From Lysobacter changpingensis (GTDB lineage Bacteria > Pseudomonadota > Gammaproteobacteria > Xanthomonadales > Xanthomonadaceae), in the NCBI RefSeq assembly GCF_017308985.1, contig NZ_JADWPE010000002.1, positions 744,001 through 808,000 on the forward strand: a stretch of 64,000 nucleotides of DNA. Direction: 5' to 3'. The position numbers and the translations under genes are program-made. The stretch's first letter is position 1; each line of letters begins with the position of its first letter. The notes beneath the pieces are model-generated. The model worked only from the letters and a program-made list of their open reading frames with translations. It was not told where the DNA came from and made no database searches. Positions 47,096 through 57,218 of the stretch are shown in pieces.

Positions 47096-48049
47096 TCACC
47101 CCCTGGGATGATGCTTGGCGTGGAGCTGCTTGAGCTGCTCCCGCGCCACCAGCGTGTAGATCTGCGTCGTCGAGAGGGAGCTGTGCCCCAGCAGCATCTG
47201 CAGCGCGCGAAGGTCGGCGCCGCGGTTGAGCAGGTGCGTCGCGAAACTGTGGCGCAGGCCATGCGGGCTGATGCGGTCCGGGTCGATGCCGGCAGCGGCG
47301 GCGTATTTCTTCACCAGTTGCCAGAACTGCTGGCGCGTCGGCGCCTCGCCGTTCGCGGAGAGAAACAACGGCGCGAGCGAACGCTTGCCGGCAAGCTGCG
47401 GACGTGACTGCGCGAGGTATTTCTCCAGCCAGTGCTGCGCCTCCTCACCCAGCGGCACCAGCCGTTCCTTGCTGCCCTTGCCCATCACGCGCAACGCGCC
47501 CTGGCGCAGGTTCACCGCGGTCGCGGGCAGGTTCACCAGTTCGCTCACGCGCAGGCCGGCGGCGTACATCAACTCGAGCATCGCGCGATCGCGCAGGCCC
47601 AGCGGCGTGGCGATGTCGGGCGCGGCGAGCAGCGCATCGATCTGGCTTTCCGCCAGCGCTTTCGGCAACGAACGCGGCAGCTTCGGCGGATCGAGCAGCG
47701 CCGTCGGATCTGCCGCGCGCGCACCGCGCCGCACGAGCCAGCCGTAGAACGCGCGCAACGCCGAGAGCAGGCGCGCGTTGCTGCGCGGCGAATAGCCCTG
47801 CTGCGAACGCCACGCCAGGTAGTCGAACAAGGCGGCGCGATCGGCGTCGGCAAGGCCGCCCCTGCGACCCGAGCGGTAGCGCGCGAGCAGTTCCAGATCG
47901 CGGCGATAGCTGTCGAGCGTGGGCTGCGCGAGGCCGTTCTCGGCCCAGATGGCATCGAGGAAACGGCCGATCAGCGCGGCATCGTCGTCGGGCAGCGGCG
48001 GCAGCGCCATGGCGATGGAACGGCGTTGCGCGGGCGTACGTGCGGTCAT
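47096..48049 (-). CDS. xerD: XerD, tyrosine recombinase for chromosome dimer resolution
   Basis: XerD with XerC resolves chromosome dimers at dif. The 317-residue protein has an N-terminal SAM-like core-binding domain ([20 protein letters not shown]) and a catalytic domain with Arg in [13 protein letters not shown], Lys in [12 protein letters not shown], the HxxR box [28 protein letters not shown] and the tyrosine in that last motif. The choice of XerD over XerC rests on overall similarity ([17 protein letters not shown]). A later ATG at 48010 is an alternative start. Confidence 0.94.
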   Translation of the reverse strand: MTARTPAQRRSIAMALPPLPDDDAALIGRFLDAIWAENGLAQPTLDSYRRDLELLARYRSGRRGGLADADRAALFDYLAWRSQQGYSPRSNARLLSALRAFYGWLVRRGARAADPTALLDPPKLPRSLPKALAESQIDALLAAPDIATPLGLRDRAMLELMYAAGLRVSELVNLPATAVNLRQGALRVMGKGSKERLVPLGEEAQHWLEKYLAQSRPQLAGKRSLAPLFLSANGEAPTRQQFWQLVKKYAAAAGIDPDRISPHGLRHSFATHLLNRGADLRALQMLLGHSSLSTTQIYTLVAREQLKQLHAKHHPRG

Positions 48050-48078
48050 CGCCGCAGCTTAGCGGCTATCCTGATGCG

Positions 48079-48549
48079 ATGGCATCGACTCCCGCATCGC
48101 CCCGTCCTTCCGCGCTCATCGGCTGGCGCATGCTCGCGCTCGTCTACGACATGTGGCCGGTGATCGCGATGTGGATGGTCGCCTCGCTGTTGTTCACCGT
48201 CGGCTTCACGCTCAGCGGCCATGCGAGTCGCGAGAACATCGCGCCGTTCAGCGCCCTGCAGTGGCTGCTGTGGCTGGTGTGCTGGCTGATCACCGCCGGC
48301 TACGCACTGTTGAGCTGGCGGCGCGGCGGGCAGACGCTGGGGATGCGGCCGTGGCGGTTGAAGGTCGTCGCCGCCGACGCTGTCTCGGCGCCGGAACTGC
48401 GTGCGCTCACGATCCGGTTCGTGGTCGCAACGTTTTCGCTGGCGCTGGCGGGGCTGGGGTTCTGGTGGGCGTGGGTCGATCGCGAACGGCTGACCTGGCA
48501 CGACCGTGCGAGCGGCACGCGGATGGTGCGGTTGCCCAAGCGGACGTAG
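48079..48549 (+). CDS. RDD-family membrane protein
   Basis: The 156-residue protein starts with SALIGWRMLALVYDMWPVIA (RDD-type Arg and Asp in the first helix), has three or four hydrophobic helices, and the conserved GGQTLGMRPWRLKVVAAD and WHDRASGTRMVRLPKR segments. RDD proteins are suspected transporters or stress-related membrane proteins; no function can be assigned here. It diverges from xerD with a 29-base gap. Confidence 0.85.
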   Translation: MASTPASPRPSALIGWRMLALVYDMWPVIAMWMVASLLFTVGFTLSGHASRENIAPFSALQWLLWLVCWLITAGYALLSWRRGGQTLGMRPWRLKVVAADAVSAPELRALTIRFVVATFSLALAGLGFWWAWVDRERLTWHDRASGTRMVRLPKRT

Positions 48550-48560
48550 GTGATGCGGTT

Positions 48561-48637
48561 GTAGCCCGGGTAAGCGAAGCGCACCCGGGAAGGAGATGCG
48601 GCTGCGATCCCGGGTGCGCTTCGCTTACCCGGGCTAC
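48561..48637. repeat. Paired, inverted GTAG-type REP elements (BIME-like)
   Basis: A REP at 48561-48589 (GTAG head, CCCGGGTAAGCGAAGCGCAC then CCGGG) and a perfect inverted partner at 48609-48637 ending GGGCTAC, separated by 19 bases. They lie between the convergent RDD and lptG genes. Confidence 0.88.
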
Positions 48638-48685
48638 AGACGCTGACGCGGCATGACGTGCAGGTGTGCGCACGCCCGCAGGTTT

Positions 48686-49786
48686 TCATCCCGATCGTCG
48701 CTTGAACAGGAAGTACGACACCCCGAGCATGACGAACGTCGGCAGCAGATAGGCGAGCCGGAAGTCGAACTTCACCACCTTCGCCAGCCCCACCGCCTGT
48801 GTCTGCAGCTGCCAGAAGATGAGCGCGAACACGATGCCGATGAACAACCGCTTGCCCATGCCGCCGCTGCGCAGCGTGCCGAACGCGAACGGAACCGCGG
48901 CCAGGCACAGCGCCAGCACGTTGAGCGGATAGAACCAGCGGCCCCAGTAGTGTTCCTGGAACTCCGAGGCGTCCAGGTCGTTGCGCTGGCGATACTCGAT
49001 GGCGGCGCGAAGGGCCATCGCCGAGAGATAGCGCGGGCGCTCGGTTCCGGACGAGAGCGCGGCGGCGTCGAGCTGCGATTCCCAGCGCTCCTCGGGCACC
49101 TTCACCTGGCGCACCGAACGCTCCTCGAAATAGTTGCGCGTCACGTCGCGCAGCACCCAGCCGCCGGGGCGGTGCTGGGCGACGCGCGCGTTGGCCAGCG
49201 AGCGCAGGTGGCCGTCGGGGGCGAACTCGAACAGCTTCACGTCGTTCAGTTCGAGGAAGCGTTCGCCATCGCGCTCGCGCTCCTGCCCGCCGGCGGCGTG
49301 GAGGATCGTCTCGCCCTCGCGCGCCCAGAGTCCGGTGTACTGCGCCACCACGGTGTTGCCGGACTTGGCCGAGGACTTCAGCGCATCGGCGCGCTGCTGC
49401 GCCCACGGCGCCACGCTCTCGCCGTTGAACACCATCAGCGCGGTCAGCAGCGCGAGCGCGCCCGCCACCGCCAGGCCGAGCCGGCGACGCGACAGGCCCA
49501 GGGCGCGCAGCGCGGTGAGTTCGGACGTGGCGGCGAGCTGGCCCAGCGCCATCAGCGAACCGATCACCGCGGCATAGGGGAACAGGTAATACAGCCGTCG
49601 CGGAATGCTGAGCGCCATGTAGACGAACGCCTCCGACAGGCCGTACTTGCCCTTGCCGATGTCGCCGAACTCGCTCACCAGGCCGAGCATCACGTCCAGG
49701 CCGGCCAGCACCGCCCAGGTCAGCGCGACCGTGCCGAGCACGACGCGACCGACGTATAGGTCGTGGATCTTCGGGAACGGCTTCAT
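48686..49786 (-). CDS. lptG: LptG, LPS export ABC permease
   Basis: LptG and LptF form the inner-membrane permease that extracts LPS with LptB2 and passes it to LptC. The 366-residue protein has the Lpt layout of three N-terminal helices, a periplasmic beta-jellyroll (about 135-265), and three C-terminal helices. Motifs are YVGRVVLGTVALTWAVLAGL, AATSELTALRALGLSRRRLG (coupling helix near 90-110), and FYPLNVLALCLAAVPFAFGT. Start at 49786 overlaps the lptF stop as ATGA. The REP pair lies downstream. Confidence 0.95.
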   Translation of the reverse strand: MKPFPKIHDLYVGRVVLGTVALTWAVLAGLDVMLGLVSEFGDIGKGKYGLSEAFVYMALSIPRRLYYLFPYAAVIGSLMALGQLAATSELTALRALGLSRRRLGLAVAGALALLTALMVFNGESVAPWAQQRADALKSSAKSGNTVVAQYTGLWAREGETILHAAGGQERERDGERFLELNDVKLFEFAPDGHLRSLANARVAQHRPGGWVLRDVTRNYFEERSVRQVKVPEERWESQLDAAALSSGTERPRYLSAMALRAAIEYRQRNDLDASEFQEHYWGRWFYPLNVLALCLAAVPFAFGTLRSGGMGKRLFIGIVFALIFWQLQTQAVGLAKVVKFDFRLAYLLPTFVMLGVSYFLFKRRSG

Positions 49787-50889
49787 GCGGCCGCTCCGTT
49801 CGCGGCGGGTGCGCTCTTGCGGCGGCCCACGCGGCCGTCGGTGAAGTACAGCCACAGCGCGATCGCCATGATGGGCACGACCAGCCACCATAGGCCCAGG
49901 CCGGTGGCGATCTTGCCGTCCTCCAGCCAGCCGCGGCCGGCGGTCATCAGGTTCTGGCCGATCAGGTAGGCGAGGAAGCCGACCAGGATCCGCCCGTAGC
50001 GCGCCTGCCGCGGCATGCTGCGCGCCAGCGGCACCGCCATCAGCGCGAAGGCCAGCGCGAGCAGCGGCGGCGCGATGCGGTAATGCAGCTGCGCGCGCGC
50101 CTCGCGGCTGCCGTCGGCGAGCAGCATGAGCGTGGGCTGCATTTCCGGCGCATCCGGGTCGTAGCGTTCGTCGTTCGCGGGCAGCAGGATCTCGTTGCGC
50201 GCGTAGCGCAGCAGGCGGAAATCCTTCGCCCCCGTGGCCTGGCCTTCGATCTGGAAGCCGTGGTTCAACGTGAGATAGCGGTGGCCGGCTTCATCGACGG
50301 TGAGCTTGCCGTCGTTGGCGGTGATCACGTCGAGGCGGCCCTCGCCGTTGTCGCGATAGACGAAGATTTTTTCCAGGCCGCTGCCGTCCTTGGACATGTT
50401 CGACACGTAGATGACCCCGCCGTCGCCGGGAATGCCGGTGAAGGCGCCCGGTTCCAGCCCGGCCATCACCAGGCTGCGGTTGGCGTCGTTGATCATCTGC
50501 TTGGAGATGCGATCGGCCCACGGCCCCAGCCACAGCGAACACGCGGCGACCACGCCCACCAGCGGCCCGACCACCATCAGCAGCGGCCGGAGCATGCGTC
50601 GCGGGCCGACGCCGATCGAGGCGATCACCGGCATTTCCGAATCGCGGTACAGCCGGCCCACGGCCATCATGAGGCCGAGCATCAGCGCCAGCGGCAGGAT
50701 CAGCGGCAGCCACTTCAGCAGCACCAGCCCGAGCTGCGCCATCATCAATCCGGCCGGAACGCGGCCCCGGGCGATGTCCTGCAGCACATCGGTGAACGCG
50801 CCACCGACGGTGACGATCAGCAGGACGATCAGCGTGGCAAGGATCGCCTGCGCGAATTCGCTGATGAGGTAGCGGTCCAGCTTGGGCAT
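49783..50889 (-). CDS. lptF: LptF, LPS export ABC permease
   Basis: Partner of LptG. The 368-residue protein starts MPKLDRYLISEFAQAILATL and has three helices, RLYRDSEMPVIASIGVGPRR as the coupling segment, a periplasmic domain with GGVIYVSNMSKDGSGLEKIF and FQIEGQATGAKDFRLLRYAR, and three final helices (PPLLALAFALMAVPLARSMP). An open frame runs upstream but the ATG at 50889 matches the family. It diverges from pepA across a 326-base gap. Confidence 0.95.
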   Translation of the reverse strand: MPKLDRYLISEFAQAILATLIVLLIVTVGGAFTDVLQDIARGRVPAGLMMAQLGLVLLKWLPLILPLALMLGLMMAVGRLYRDSEMPVIASIGVGPRRMLRPLLMVVGPLVGVVAACSLWLGPWADRISKQMINDANRSLVMAGLEPGAFTGIPGDGGVIYVSNMSKDGSGLEKIFVYRDNGEGRLDVITANDGKLTVDEAGHRYLTLNHGFQIEGQATGAKDFRLLRYARNEILLPANDERYDPDAPEMQPTLMLLADGSREARAQLHYRIAPPLLALAFALMAVPLARSMPRQARYGRILVGFLAYLIGQNLMTAGRGWLEDGKIATGLGLWWLVVPIMAIALWLYFTDGRVGRRKSAPAANGAAA

Positions 50890-51143
50890 CGGGTCGGTCG
50901 GGCCTGGGCGTTTCGGGGGAAGGACGGGCCAGTGTGGTGCAACGGACGCATGCAGCGCGTGGGCATCCGCCGTGGGCCGCCCTGCGCCCGAGCCTCCGCC
51001 TTTGCCGCCGCGACCGTCGCCGCCGGGCCCCACCGTTCCGCGGGCCGGGTGTGTGCGGCCTGCTAGAATCGGAGGTTCGTCCGAGGGCGTGAGGCGGCTG
51101 CGCGATGCGCGGCCCGGGATCGAATCCCCCTCACCGCCCAATT
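50890..51143. other. lptF-pepA divergent intergenic region
   Basis: No gene is supported here. A TAGAAT hexamer at 51064-51069 is a possible -10 for pepA, but no good -35 was found. The tandem palindromes at 51144-51180 lie at the pepA side. Confidence 0.4.
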
Positions 51144-51180
51144 GTACGGAACTGTCGTACTCCGTACGGAACTACCGTAC
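51144..51180 (+). promoter_or_regulatory. Tandem palindromic operator-like repeats upstream of pepA
   Basis: Two near-identical 17-base sites, GTACGGAACTGTCGTAC (51144-51160) and GTACGGAACTACCGTAC (51164-51180), are spaced exactly 20 bases start to start, that is about two helical turns. Each has inverted GTACG / CGTAC ends. They end 35 bases before the pepA ATG. This layout is what a cooperative dimeric regulator would use. The regulator is unknown. Confidence 0.5.
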
Positions 51181-51215
51181 GGAGCTGCCTCTCAATCTGC
51201 CCGGGAATCTGTTGG

Positions 51216-52694
51216 ATGGCCCTCGAATTCGACCTGAACCGCGACGCGCCCGCCGCCGCCCACACCGATTGCATCGTGGTCGGCGCCTTTGCCGACAACA
51301 GCCTGACGCCCGCGGCGAAAGCCCTCGATGAGGCCAGCAACGGCCGCATCCGCGCCCTGCTCGAGCGCGGCGACGCCAGCGGCAAGACCGGCAAGACCGC
51401 GCTGCTGCACGACCTGCCGGGCGTGACCGCGCCGCGAGTGCTGGTGATCGGCCTGGGCGAAGCCGGCAAGTTCGGCGTGCCGCAGTACCTCAAGGCCGTG
51501 GGCGACGCCGCCCGCGCGCTGAAGAGCGGCCCGGTGTCGACGGCGCTGTTCACGCTGTCCGAACTCGACGTCGCCGGCCGCGACAAGGCCTGGAACATCC
51601 GCCAGGCCGTGATCGCCGCCGACCACGCCTGCTATCGCTACACCGCCACGCTGGGCACCTCGCGCAAGAAGGACGAGCCGGGCCTGCGCACGTTCTCCGT
51701 GCTGGGCGACGACGCGCTCGCGCTGGCGCAGGGCCAGGCGATCGCCGCCGGCGTGCAGTTCTCGCGGGAGCTGGGCAACCTGCCGCCGAACATCTGCAAC
51801 CCCGCGTACCTGGCGCAGCAGGCACAGGAATTCGCCGGCCGCTTCCCGACCACCTCGTGCGACGTGCTCGACGTGGCGCAGATGCAGGAACTGGGCATGG
51901 GCTCGCTGCTGGCCGTGGGCCGCGGCTCGGCCAATCCGCCCAAGCTGATCGTCCTGAAGTACAGCAATGGCGGCGACGCCAAGCCGTACGTGCTCGTCGG
52001 CAAGGGCATCACCTTCGATACCGGCGGCATCAACCTCAAGACGCAGGGCGGCATCGAGGAAATGAAGTACGACATGTGCGGTGGCGCCACCGTCATGGGC
52101 ACCTTCGTCGCCGCGGTGGGCATGCAGCTGCCGATCAACCTCGTCGTGGTCGTGCCGGCCGTGGAAAACATGCCCGACGCCGATGCGTACCGCCCGTCCG
52201 ACGTACTCACCAGCATGTCCGGCAAGACGATCGAAGTGGGCAACACCGACGCCGAAGGCCGCCTGATCCTGTGCGACGCGCTGACCTATGCGCAGCGCTT
52301 CGAACCGCAGGCGCTGGTCGACGTGGCCACGCTCACCGGCGCATGCATGATCGCGCTGGGCAAGTTCGCCTCCGGCCTGATGAGCAAGCACGACGACCTG
52401 GCGAACGAACTGCTCGACGCCGGCGAGAACGTGTTCGACCGCGCGTGGCGCCTGCCGCTGTGGGACGAATACCAGACGCTGCTGGAATCCAGCTTCGCCG
52501 ACGTCTACAACATCGGCGGCCGCTGGGCCGGCGCGATCACCGCCGGCTGCTTCCTCGCCCGCTTCGCCGAAGGCCAGCGCTGGGCGCACCTGGACATCGC
52601 CGGCTCGGCGTCGGACGAGGGCAAGCGCGGCATGGCGACCGGCCGCCCGGTCGGCCTGCTGAGCCAGTGGCTGCTGGATCGGGCCGGGAATTGA
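51216..52694 (+). CDS. pepA: PepA, leucyl aminopeptidase (M17)
   Basis: PepA is a two-metal hexameric aminopeptidase; in E. coli it also binds DNA with XerCD, and xerD is 3 kb away here. The 492-residue protein has the N-terminal macro-like domain and the catalytic domain with [19 protein letters not shown] (metal Lys/Asp), [27 protein letters not shown] (metal Asp and Glu, active Arg), and a C-terminal [20 protein letters not shown]. The ATG at 51216 is chosen because the longer frame adds unconserved sequence. Confidence 0.96.
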   Translation: MALEFDLNRDAPAAAHTDCIVVGAFADNSLTPAAKALDEASNGRIRALLERGDASGKTGKTALLHDLPGVTAPRVLVIGLGEAGKFGVPQYLKAVGDAARALKSGPVSTALFTLSELDVAGRDKAWNIRQAVIAADHACYRYTATLGTSRKKDEPGLRTFSVLGDDALALAQGQAIAAGVQFSRELGNLPPNICNPAYLAQQAQEFAGRFPTTSCDVLDVAQMQELGMGSLLAVGRGSANPPKLIVLKYSNGGDAKPYVLVGKGITFDTGGINLKTQGGIEEMKYDMCGGATVMGTFVAAVGMQLPINLVVVVPAVENMPDADAYRPSDVLTSMSGKTIEVGNTDAEGRLILCDALTYAQRFEPQALVDVATLTGACMIALGKFASGLMSKHDDLANELLDAGENVFDRAWRLPLWDEYQTLLESSFADVYNIGGRWAGAITAGCFLARFAEGQRWAHLDIAGSASDEGKRGMATGRPVGLLSQWLLDRAGN

Positions 52695-52806
52695 GAACCG
52701 GGAATTGGGAATCGTGAAACACGCGCACGACGCAGATGGACTCGCTTCGAGTCATGAGGCCTGTCGCTCCTACGATTCCCCATTCCCCACTGCCGATTCC
52801 CGATCC
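52686..52806. repeat. GGGAATTGGGAATCG heptad inverted repeat between pepA and holC
   Basis: The left arm near 52686-52714 (GGGAATTGAGAACCGGGAAT, TGGGAATCG) and the right arm near 52775-52806 (CGATTCCCCATTCCCCACTG, CGATTCCCGATCC) are inverted heptad repeats. They fill the gap just after pepA and end a few bases before the holC ATG. Confidence 0.75.
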
Positions 52807-52808
52807 TG

Positions 52809-53231
52809 ATGGCACGCGCCGATTTCTACCTGATCCAGAAGGAGCGTTTCCGCGAGGAACCGCTCCTGCTGGTCTGCGAGCTGGCCCGCAAGGCGCACGA
52901 CGCGAACCTGTGGACGCTGGTGCTCGCGCGCGACGCCGAACAGGCCGAGCGACTGGACGAGCTGCTGTGGGAATTCGACGAGGACGCCTACATCCCGCAC
53001 CAGTTGGCCGGCGACGACGAGGACGAACTCGCGCCCGTGCTGATCGCCACGCCCGACACCGACACGCCCATGCGCGCGCTGGTGATCAACCTGCGCGACG
53101 AACCGGTCAACGGCAGCTTCGACCGCGTGCTGGAAGTGGTACCCGCCGACGACAGCGCGCGCGGCCCGCTGCGCGAACGCTGGAAGCAGTACCAGTCGCG
53201 CGGGCTGGAACTGAAGAAGTACGACATGTGA
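52809..53231 (+). CDS. holC: HolC, DNA polymerase III chi subunit
   Basis: HolC (chi) links the clamp loader to SSB. The 140-residue protein starts MARADFYLIQKERFREEPLL and has ACELARKAH-like CELARKAHDANLWTLVLARD, LDELLWEFDEDAYIPHQLAG, and VLVINL-like ALVINLRDEPVNGSFDRVLE, all consistent with chi. Order pepA-holC-valS is the common gammaproteobacterial arrangement. Its psi partner may be the gene at 57215-57643. Confidence 0.95.
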   Translation: MARADFYLIQKERFREEPLLLVCELARKAHDANLWTLVLARDAEQAERLDELLWEFDEDAYIPHQLAGDDEDELAPVLIATPDTDTPMRALVINLRDEPVNGSFDRVLEVVPADDSARGPLRERWKQYQSRGLELKKYDM

Positions 53232-53238
53232 GGAGCGG

Positions 53239-53336
53239 TGATGGGTGATTCGTGAATGGTGATTCGTTGAAGCCAAGCACGTACGCCGCCCCCTCCCGCT
53301 CTTTCGAATCACGAATCACCAATCACGAATCACGGC
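53239..53336. repeat. GATTCGTGA-type inverted repeat between holC and valS
   Basis: The left arm (GGGTGATTCGTGAATGGTGA, 53243-53266) and the right arm (CGAATCACGAATCACCAATC, 53308-53336) are inverted and made of 7 to 8 base units. This is the same design as the GGGAATCGG elements, with a different unit. Confidence 0.7.
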
Positions 53337-53339
53337 ATC

Positions 53340-56120
53340 ATGTCCTCCCTCGCCTCCTCCTACGACCCCAAGCAGTTCGAAACCCGCCTCTACCAGGAGT
53401 GGGAAGCCAGCGGCGTATTCCAGCCGCGCGGCGAAGGCGAGCCGTATTCGATCCTGCTGCCGCCGCCGAACGTCACCGGCACGCTGCACATGGGCCACGC
53501 GTTCCAGCACACGCTGATGGACGCGCTGATCCGCTACCACCGCATGCGCGGCTACGACACGCTGTGGCAGATGGGCACCGACCACGCGGGCATCGCGACG
53601 GAAATGGTCGTCTCGCGCAACCTCGCCGCCGAAGGCGCGGGCGAGACGCGCGACTCGCTGGGTCGCGACGGCTTCATCGCCAAGGTCTGGGAGTGGAAGC
53701 AGCAGTCCGGCGACACCATCGAGAAGCAGATGCGGCGCATCGGCGCGTCGGGCGACTGGTCGCGCAGCGTGTTCACGATGGACCCGATGGCCGCCGAGGC
53801 GGTGATCGAGGCGTTCGTTCGCCTGTACGAGGACGGCCTGATCTACCGCGGCCAGCGCCTGGTCAACTGGGATCCGGTACTGAAGACCGCGATCTCCGAC
53901 CTTGAAGTCGTCAACGAGGAGGAAGACGGCTTCCTGTGGTCGATCAGCTATCCGCTGACCGACGGCAGCGGCGAACTCACCGTCGCCACGACGCGCCCGG
54001 AAACCATGCTCGGCGACGTCGCCGTGATGGTGCATCCGCAGGACGAGCGCTACACGCACCTCATCGGCAGGACCGTCACGCTGCCGCTCACCGGCCGCGA
54101 AATCCCGGTCATCGCCGACGATTACGTCGATCGCGAATTCGGCACCGGCGTGGTGAAGGTCACGCCGGCGCACGACTTCAACGACTACGCGGTCGGCCAA
54201 CGCCACAACCTCGAACTGATCAACATCTTCACCCCCACCGCGGCGGTGAACGAGAACGCGCCGGAGAAATACCGCGGCCTGGACCGCTACGAGGCGCGCA
54301 AGGTCGTGCTCGCCGACCTGGAAGCCGCAGGCCGCCTCGTCGAGACCAAGCCGCACAAGCTGCAGGTGCCGCGCGGCGATCGCACCGGCCAGGTGATCGA
54401 GCCGTACCTCACCGACCAGTGGTTCGTGAAGATGGACGGACTGGCCGCGCGCGGGCTCGAACTGGTCGAGAAGGGCGACGTGAAGTTCGTCCCGGCGAAC
54501 TGGATCAACACCTACCGCCACTGGATGGAAAACATCCAGGACTGGTGCATCAGCCGCCAGCTGTGGTGGGGCCACCGCATCCCGGCCTGGTACGACGACG
54601 ACGGGAGGATCTACGTCGGCCGCACCGAGGAGGAAGTGCGCGCAAAGCGGGGCCTCGGCTCGAACGTGACGCTTTCGCAGGACAGCGACGTGCTGGAGAC
54701 GTGGTTCTCCTCGCAGCTGTGGCCGTTCTCGACGATGGGCTGGCCGGACGAGCAGGCCATGGCCGAGCGCGGCTTCGATCGCTACGTGCCGTCGAGCGTG
54801 CTGGTCACCGGCTTCGACATCATCTTCTTCTGGGTCGCGCGCATGATCATGGCGACCGACCAGTTCACCGGCCGCGTGCCGTTCCGCGACGTCTATGTCA
54901 CCGGCCTGATCCGCGATTCGCACGGCCAGAAGATGTCCAAGTCCAAGGGCAACGTGCTCGATCCGCTGGACCTGATCGACGGCATCTCGCTCGACGATCT
55001 CGTCGCCAAGCGCACCGGCGGCCTCATGCAGCCGAAGATGGCCGAGAAGATCGAGAAGGCGACGCGCAAGGAATTCCCGGACGGCATCCCCGCCTTCGGC
55101 GCCGACGCGCTGCGCTTCACCATCGCAGCACTGGCCACGCACGGCCGCGACATCAAGTTCGACCTCGGCCGCGCCGAGGGCTACAAGAATTTCTGCAACA
55201 AGCTGTGGAACGCCACGCGCTTCGTGCTGATGAACACCGAAGGCGCGAACTTCATCGGCGTCCCGGACCCGAAGACCGATGCCGAGCGCTGGATCCTCTC
55301 GCGCCTGGCGAAGGTCGCCGCCGAGGCCGAGCAGCATTTCGCCGGCTACCGCTTCGACCTGCTGTCGCAGGCGCTGTACGAATTCGCGTGGAACGAGTTC
55401 TGCGACTGGTTCGTCGAGCTGGCCAAGCCCGCGCTGCAGGGCGAGGACGCCCTCGCCGCCAACAGCACGCGCCACACGCTGCTGTTCGTGCTCGAACGCC
55501 TGCTGTCGCTGCTGCACCCGCTGATCCCGTTCGTGACCGAGGAGCTGTGGCAGCAGGTCGCGCCGAAGCTCGGCGTCGGCGAAAAGACGATCATGCTGCG
55601 CCCGTACCCGCAGGCATCGGACTTCGCTGGGCAGGACTACGCCGCGGCCGAAGGCGATGTCGAATGGCTCAAGGCGATGGTCACCTCGCTGCGCAAGATC
55701 CGCAGCGAGCTCAACGTCGCGCCGTCGAAGACCGTGCCGTTGCTGCTCGCCGATGCGGGCGCAAGCGATCGCGAACGCGCGGCGCGTTTCGACTCGCAGT
55801 TGCGCTTCCTGACGCGCCTTGAGTCCATCGCGATCCTCGACGACGCGAACGCCGCGCCGGCCGCCGCCACCGCGCTGGTCGGCGAACTGAAACTGCTGGT
55901 GCCGCTGGAAGGGCTGGTCGACCTTGGCGCGGAGCGCACGCGCCTGGACAAGGAACTCAAGCGCGTCGATGGCGAGATCGCCAAGTGCCACAACAAGCTG
56001 GCGAGCGAAACCTTCGTCGCCAACGCCCCGCCGGCGGTGGTCGAACAGGAGCGCAAGCGCCTGGCCGACTGGAACCTGCAGCGCGACGCGCTGGCGGTGC
56101 AGCGCGCGAAGCTGGGCTGA
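53340..56120 (+). CDS. valS: ValS, valyl-tRNA synthetase
   Basis: Class I synthetase charging tRNA-Val. The 926-residue protein has [20 protein letters not shown] (HIGH motif as HMGH near residue 50), [10 protein letters not shown], the editing domain ([20 protein letters not shown]), and the KMSKS motif as [14 protein letters not shown] near 529. A C-terminal coiled-coil tail ([20 protein letters not shown]) is present. The start [20 protein letters not shown] is standard. Confidence 0.98.
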   Translation: MSSLASSYDPKQFETRLYQEWEASGVFQPRGEGEPYSILLPPPNVTGTLHMGHAFQHTLMDALIRYHRMRGYDTLWQMGTDHAGIATEMVVSRNLAAEGAGETRDSLGRDGFIAKVWEWKQQSGDTIEKQMRRIGASGDWSRSVFTMDPMAAEAVIEAFVRLYEDGLIYRGQRLVNWDPVLKTAISDLEVVNEEEDGFLWSISYPLTDGSGELTVATTRPETMLGDVAVMVHPQDERYTHLIGRTVTLPLTGREIPVIADDYVDREFGTGVVKVTPAHDFNDYAVGQRHNLELINIFTPTAAVNENAPEKYRGLDRYEARKVVLADLEAAGRLVETKPHKLQVPRGDRTGQVIEPYLTDQWFVKMDGLAARGLELVEKGDVKFVPANWINTYRHWMENIQDWCISRQLWWGHRIPAWYDDDGRIYVGRTEEEVRAKRGLGSNVTLSQDSDVLETWFSSQLWPFSTMGWPDEQAMAERGFDRYVPSSVLVTGFDIIFFWVARMIMATDQFTGRVPFRDVYVTGLIRDSHGQKMSKSKGNVLDPLDLIDGISLDDLVAKRTGGLMQPKMAEKIEKATRKEFPDGIPAFGADALRFTIAALATHGRDIKFDLGRAEGYKNFCNKLWNATRFVLMNTEGANFIGVPDPKTDAERWILSRLAKVAAEAEQHFAGYRFDLLSQALYEFAWNEFCDWFVELAKPALQGEDALAANSTRHTLLFVLERLLSLLHPLIPFVTEELWQQVAPKLGVGEKTIMLRPYPQASDFAGQDYAAAEGDVEWLKAMVTSLRKIRSELNVAPSKTVPLLLADAGASDRERAARFDSQLRFLTRLESIAILDDANAAPAAATALVGELKLLVPLEGLVDLGAERTRLDKELKRVDGEIAKCHNKLASETFVANAPPAVVEQERKRLADWNLQRDALAVQRAKLG

Positions 56121-56133
56121 CGCGTCCGCTTCA

Positions 56134-56165
56134 CTCGTCATCCCGGCGGAAACCGGGATGACGAG
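56134..56165. repeat. CTCGTCATCCCGG perfect inverted repeat after valS
   Basis: CTCGTCATCCCGG (56134-56146) and CCGGGATGACGAG (56153-56165) form a perfect 13-base stem with a 6-base loop CGGAAA between the convergent valS and the next gene. It is the core of the CATCCCGGCGAAGG family and could serve both strands as a terminator-like hairpin. Confidence 0.75.
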
Positions 56166-56193
56166 GCGGGTGTTTCCGAAGCGTCGCGCCGCC

Positions 56194-56682
56194 TCACTCC
56201 GCCGCGTCATCTCCCTCGAACGCGGTACGCGAATTCACGTTCTGCGGCTTGATGCCGCGCGATCGCGCTTCCAGTTCCGCGACATCGACCGGCTTCAACA
56301 CGCACTCCGCCGCCGATGCCGCCGGCAGATGGATCGCCGCGCCGCTCAGCTTCACGTAGACGGGTTTCCGGGTGCGCTTGCCGTTGCGGGTGAAGTACAC
56401 GCCCTGATGATTGCGCAGCACGACCGCGTTGGCGCCCTTGTCCGCCGCGGCGCCGGCGAGTTTGCGCAGTGCGCGCGAGTAATCGACGGTGGGCACGTTG
56501 TCGTCCTGCGTGATCTCGCTGACGCGCTCGCCCGCCGTGACGACGACGGCGCCGAGCTTCTCGTGATCGCATCCCGGCGATTCCCACACCACCGGGACCA
56601 CCGGTTCGGCCGCGTGCAGCGGCGTGAGTCCGAACAGCATCGCGATCACCATCGCCATCGCCAACGCCCTGCCCTTCCCCAT
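56194..56682 (-). CDS. Secreted protein of unknown function
   Basis: The 162-residue product has a signal peptide (MGKGRALAMAMVIAMLFGLT then PLHAA) and a mature part with a cysteine near 38 (WESPGCDHEKLG), VVTAGERVSEI, LAGAAADKGANAVVLRNHQG, and a late cysteine (AAECVLKP). The KGANAVV segment resembles the DUF4156/YbjQ-like envelope proteins, but similarity is too thin for a call. It follows rimI on the same strand. Confidence 0.7.
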   Translation of the reverse strand: MGKGRALAMAMVIAMLFGLTPLHAAEPVVPVVWESPGCDHEKLGAVVVTAGERVSEITQDDNVPTVDYSRALRKLAGAAADKGANAVVLRNHQGVYFTRNGKRTRKPVYVKLSGAAIHLPAASAAECVLKPVDVAELEARSRGIKPQNVNSRTAFEGDDAAE

Positions 56683-56723
56683 TGCCGCCTCCCGCACCCA
56701 AGGTGAGGGGCATCCTCGCGCGA

Positions 56724-57218
56724 TCAGTCTTCCGGCGGCAACAGCTCGATGGCCATCACCAGGGCGTCCTCGCGGCCGTCCCGCGCCGGGTAGTAGCGCG
56801 GACGGCGGCCGATCTCGTTGAAGCCTTCGGAGTGGTAGAGCGCGATCGCCCCCGCGTTGGAGGGGCGCACCTCGAGGAACACCCGCTCGGCATTGCGCCC
56901 GCGCGCGACGCGGACCAGCGCGCGCAGCAACTGGCGGCCGAGCCCGCGCCCCTGGAAGGCCGGATCGATGCAGATGTTGAGCACGTGCGCCTCGTCGGCG
57001 GCGATGCTCATCAGGAAATAGCCGATGATGCGGCTTTCGTGCTGCATCACCCACGCGGGGTAATCGGCGCGCAGGCAGTCGCGGAAGATCCCGACCGTCC
57101 ACGGGAATTCGTAGGCGCGGATCTCCACCGCGTGCACGGCGTCGAGATCGTCCTCGCGCATCGGACGCAGCGCGCCGGGCAGCGGGCGTTGGCCGGCGTC
57201 GGAGGCGAGCGCATTCAT
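56724..57218 (-). CDS. rimI: RimI, ribosomal protein S18 N-alpha-acetyltransferase
   Basis: RimI acetylates the N-terminal alanine of S18. The 164-residue GNAT protein has LRPMREDDLDAVHAVEIRAY, FPWTVGIFRDCLRADYPAWV, AHVLNICIDPAFQGRGLGRQ (acetyl-CoA loop near 90-105) and ALYHSEGFNEIGRRPRYYPA. The start ATG overlaps the stop of the upstream gene (ATGA). Upstream neighbour and overlap match the holD-rimI order of E. coli. Confidence 0.94.
   Translation of the reverse strand: MNALASDAGQRPLPGALRPMREDDLDAVHAVEIRAYEFPWTVGIFRDCLRADYPAWVMQHESRIIGYFLMSIAADEAHVLNICIDPAFQGRGLGRQLLRALVRVARGRNAERVFLEVRPSNAGAIALYHSEGFNEIGRRPRYYPARDGREDALVMAIELLPPED

Noticed and set aside
46217-47407. Long plus-strand frame between the DsbC-like gene and xerD
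   Set aside because: It reads through repeat tracts and antisense to two real genes.
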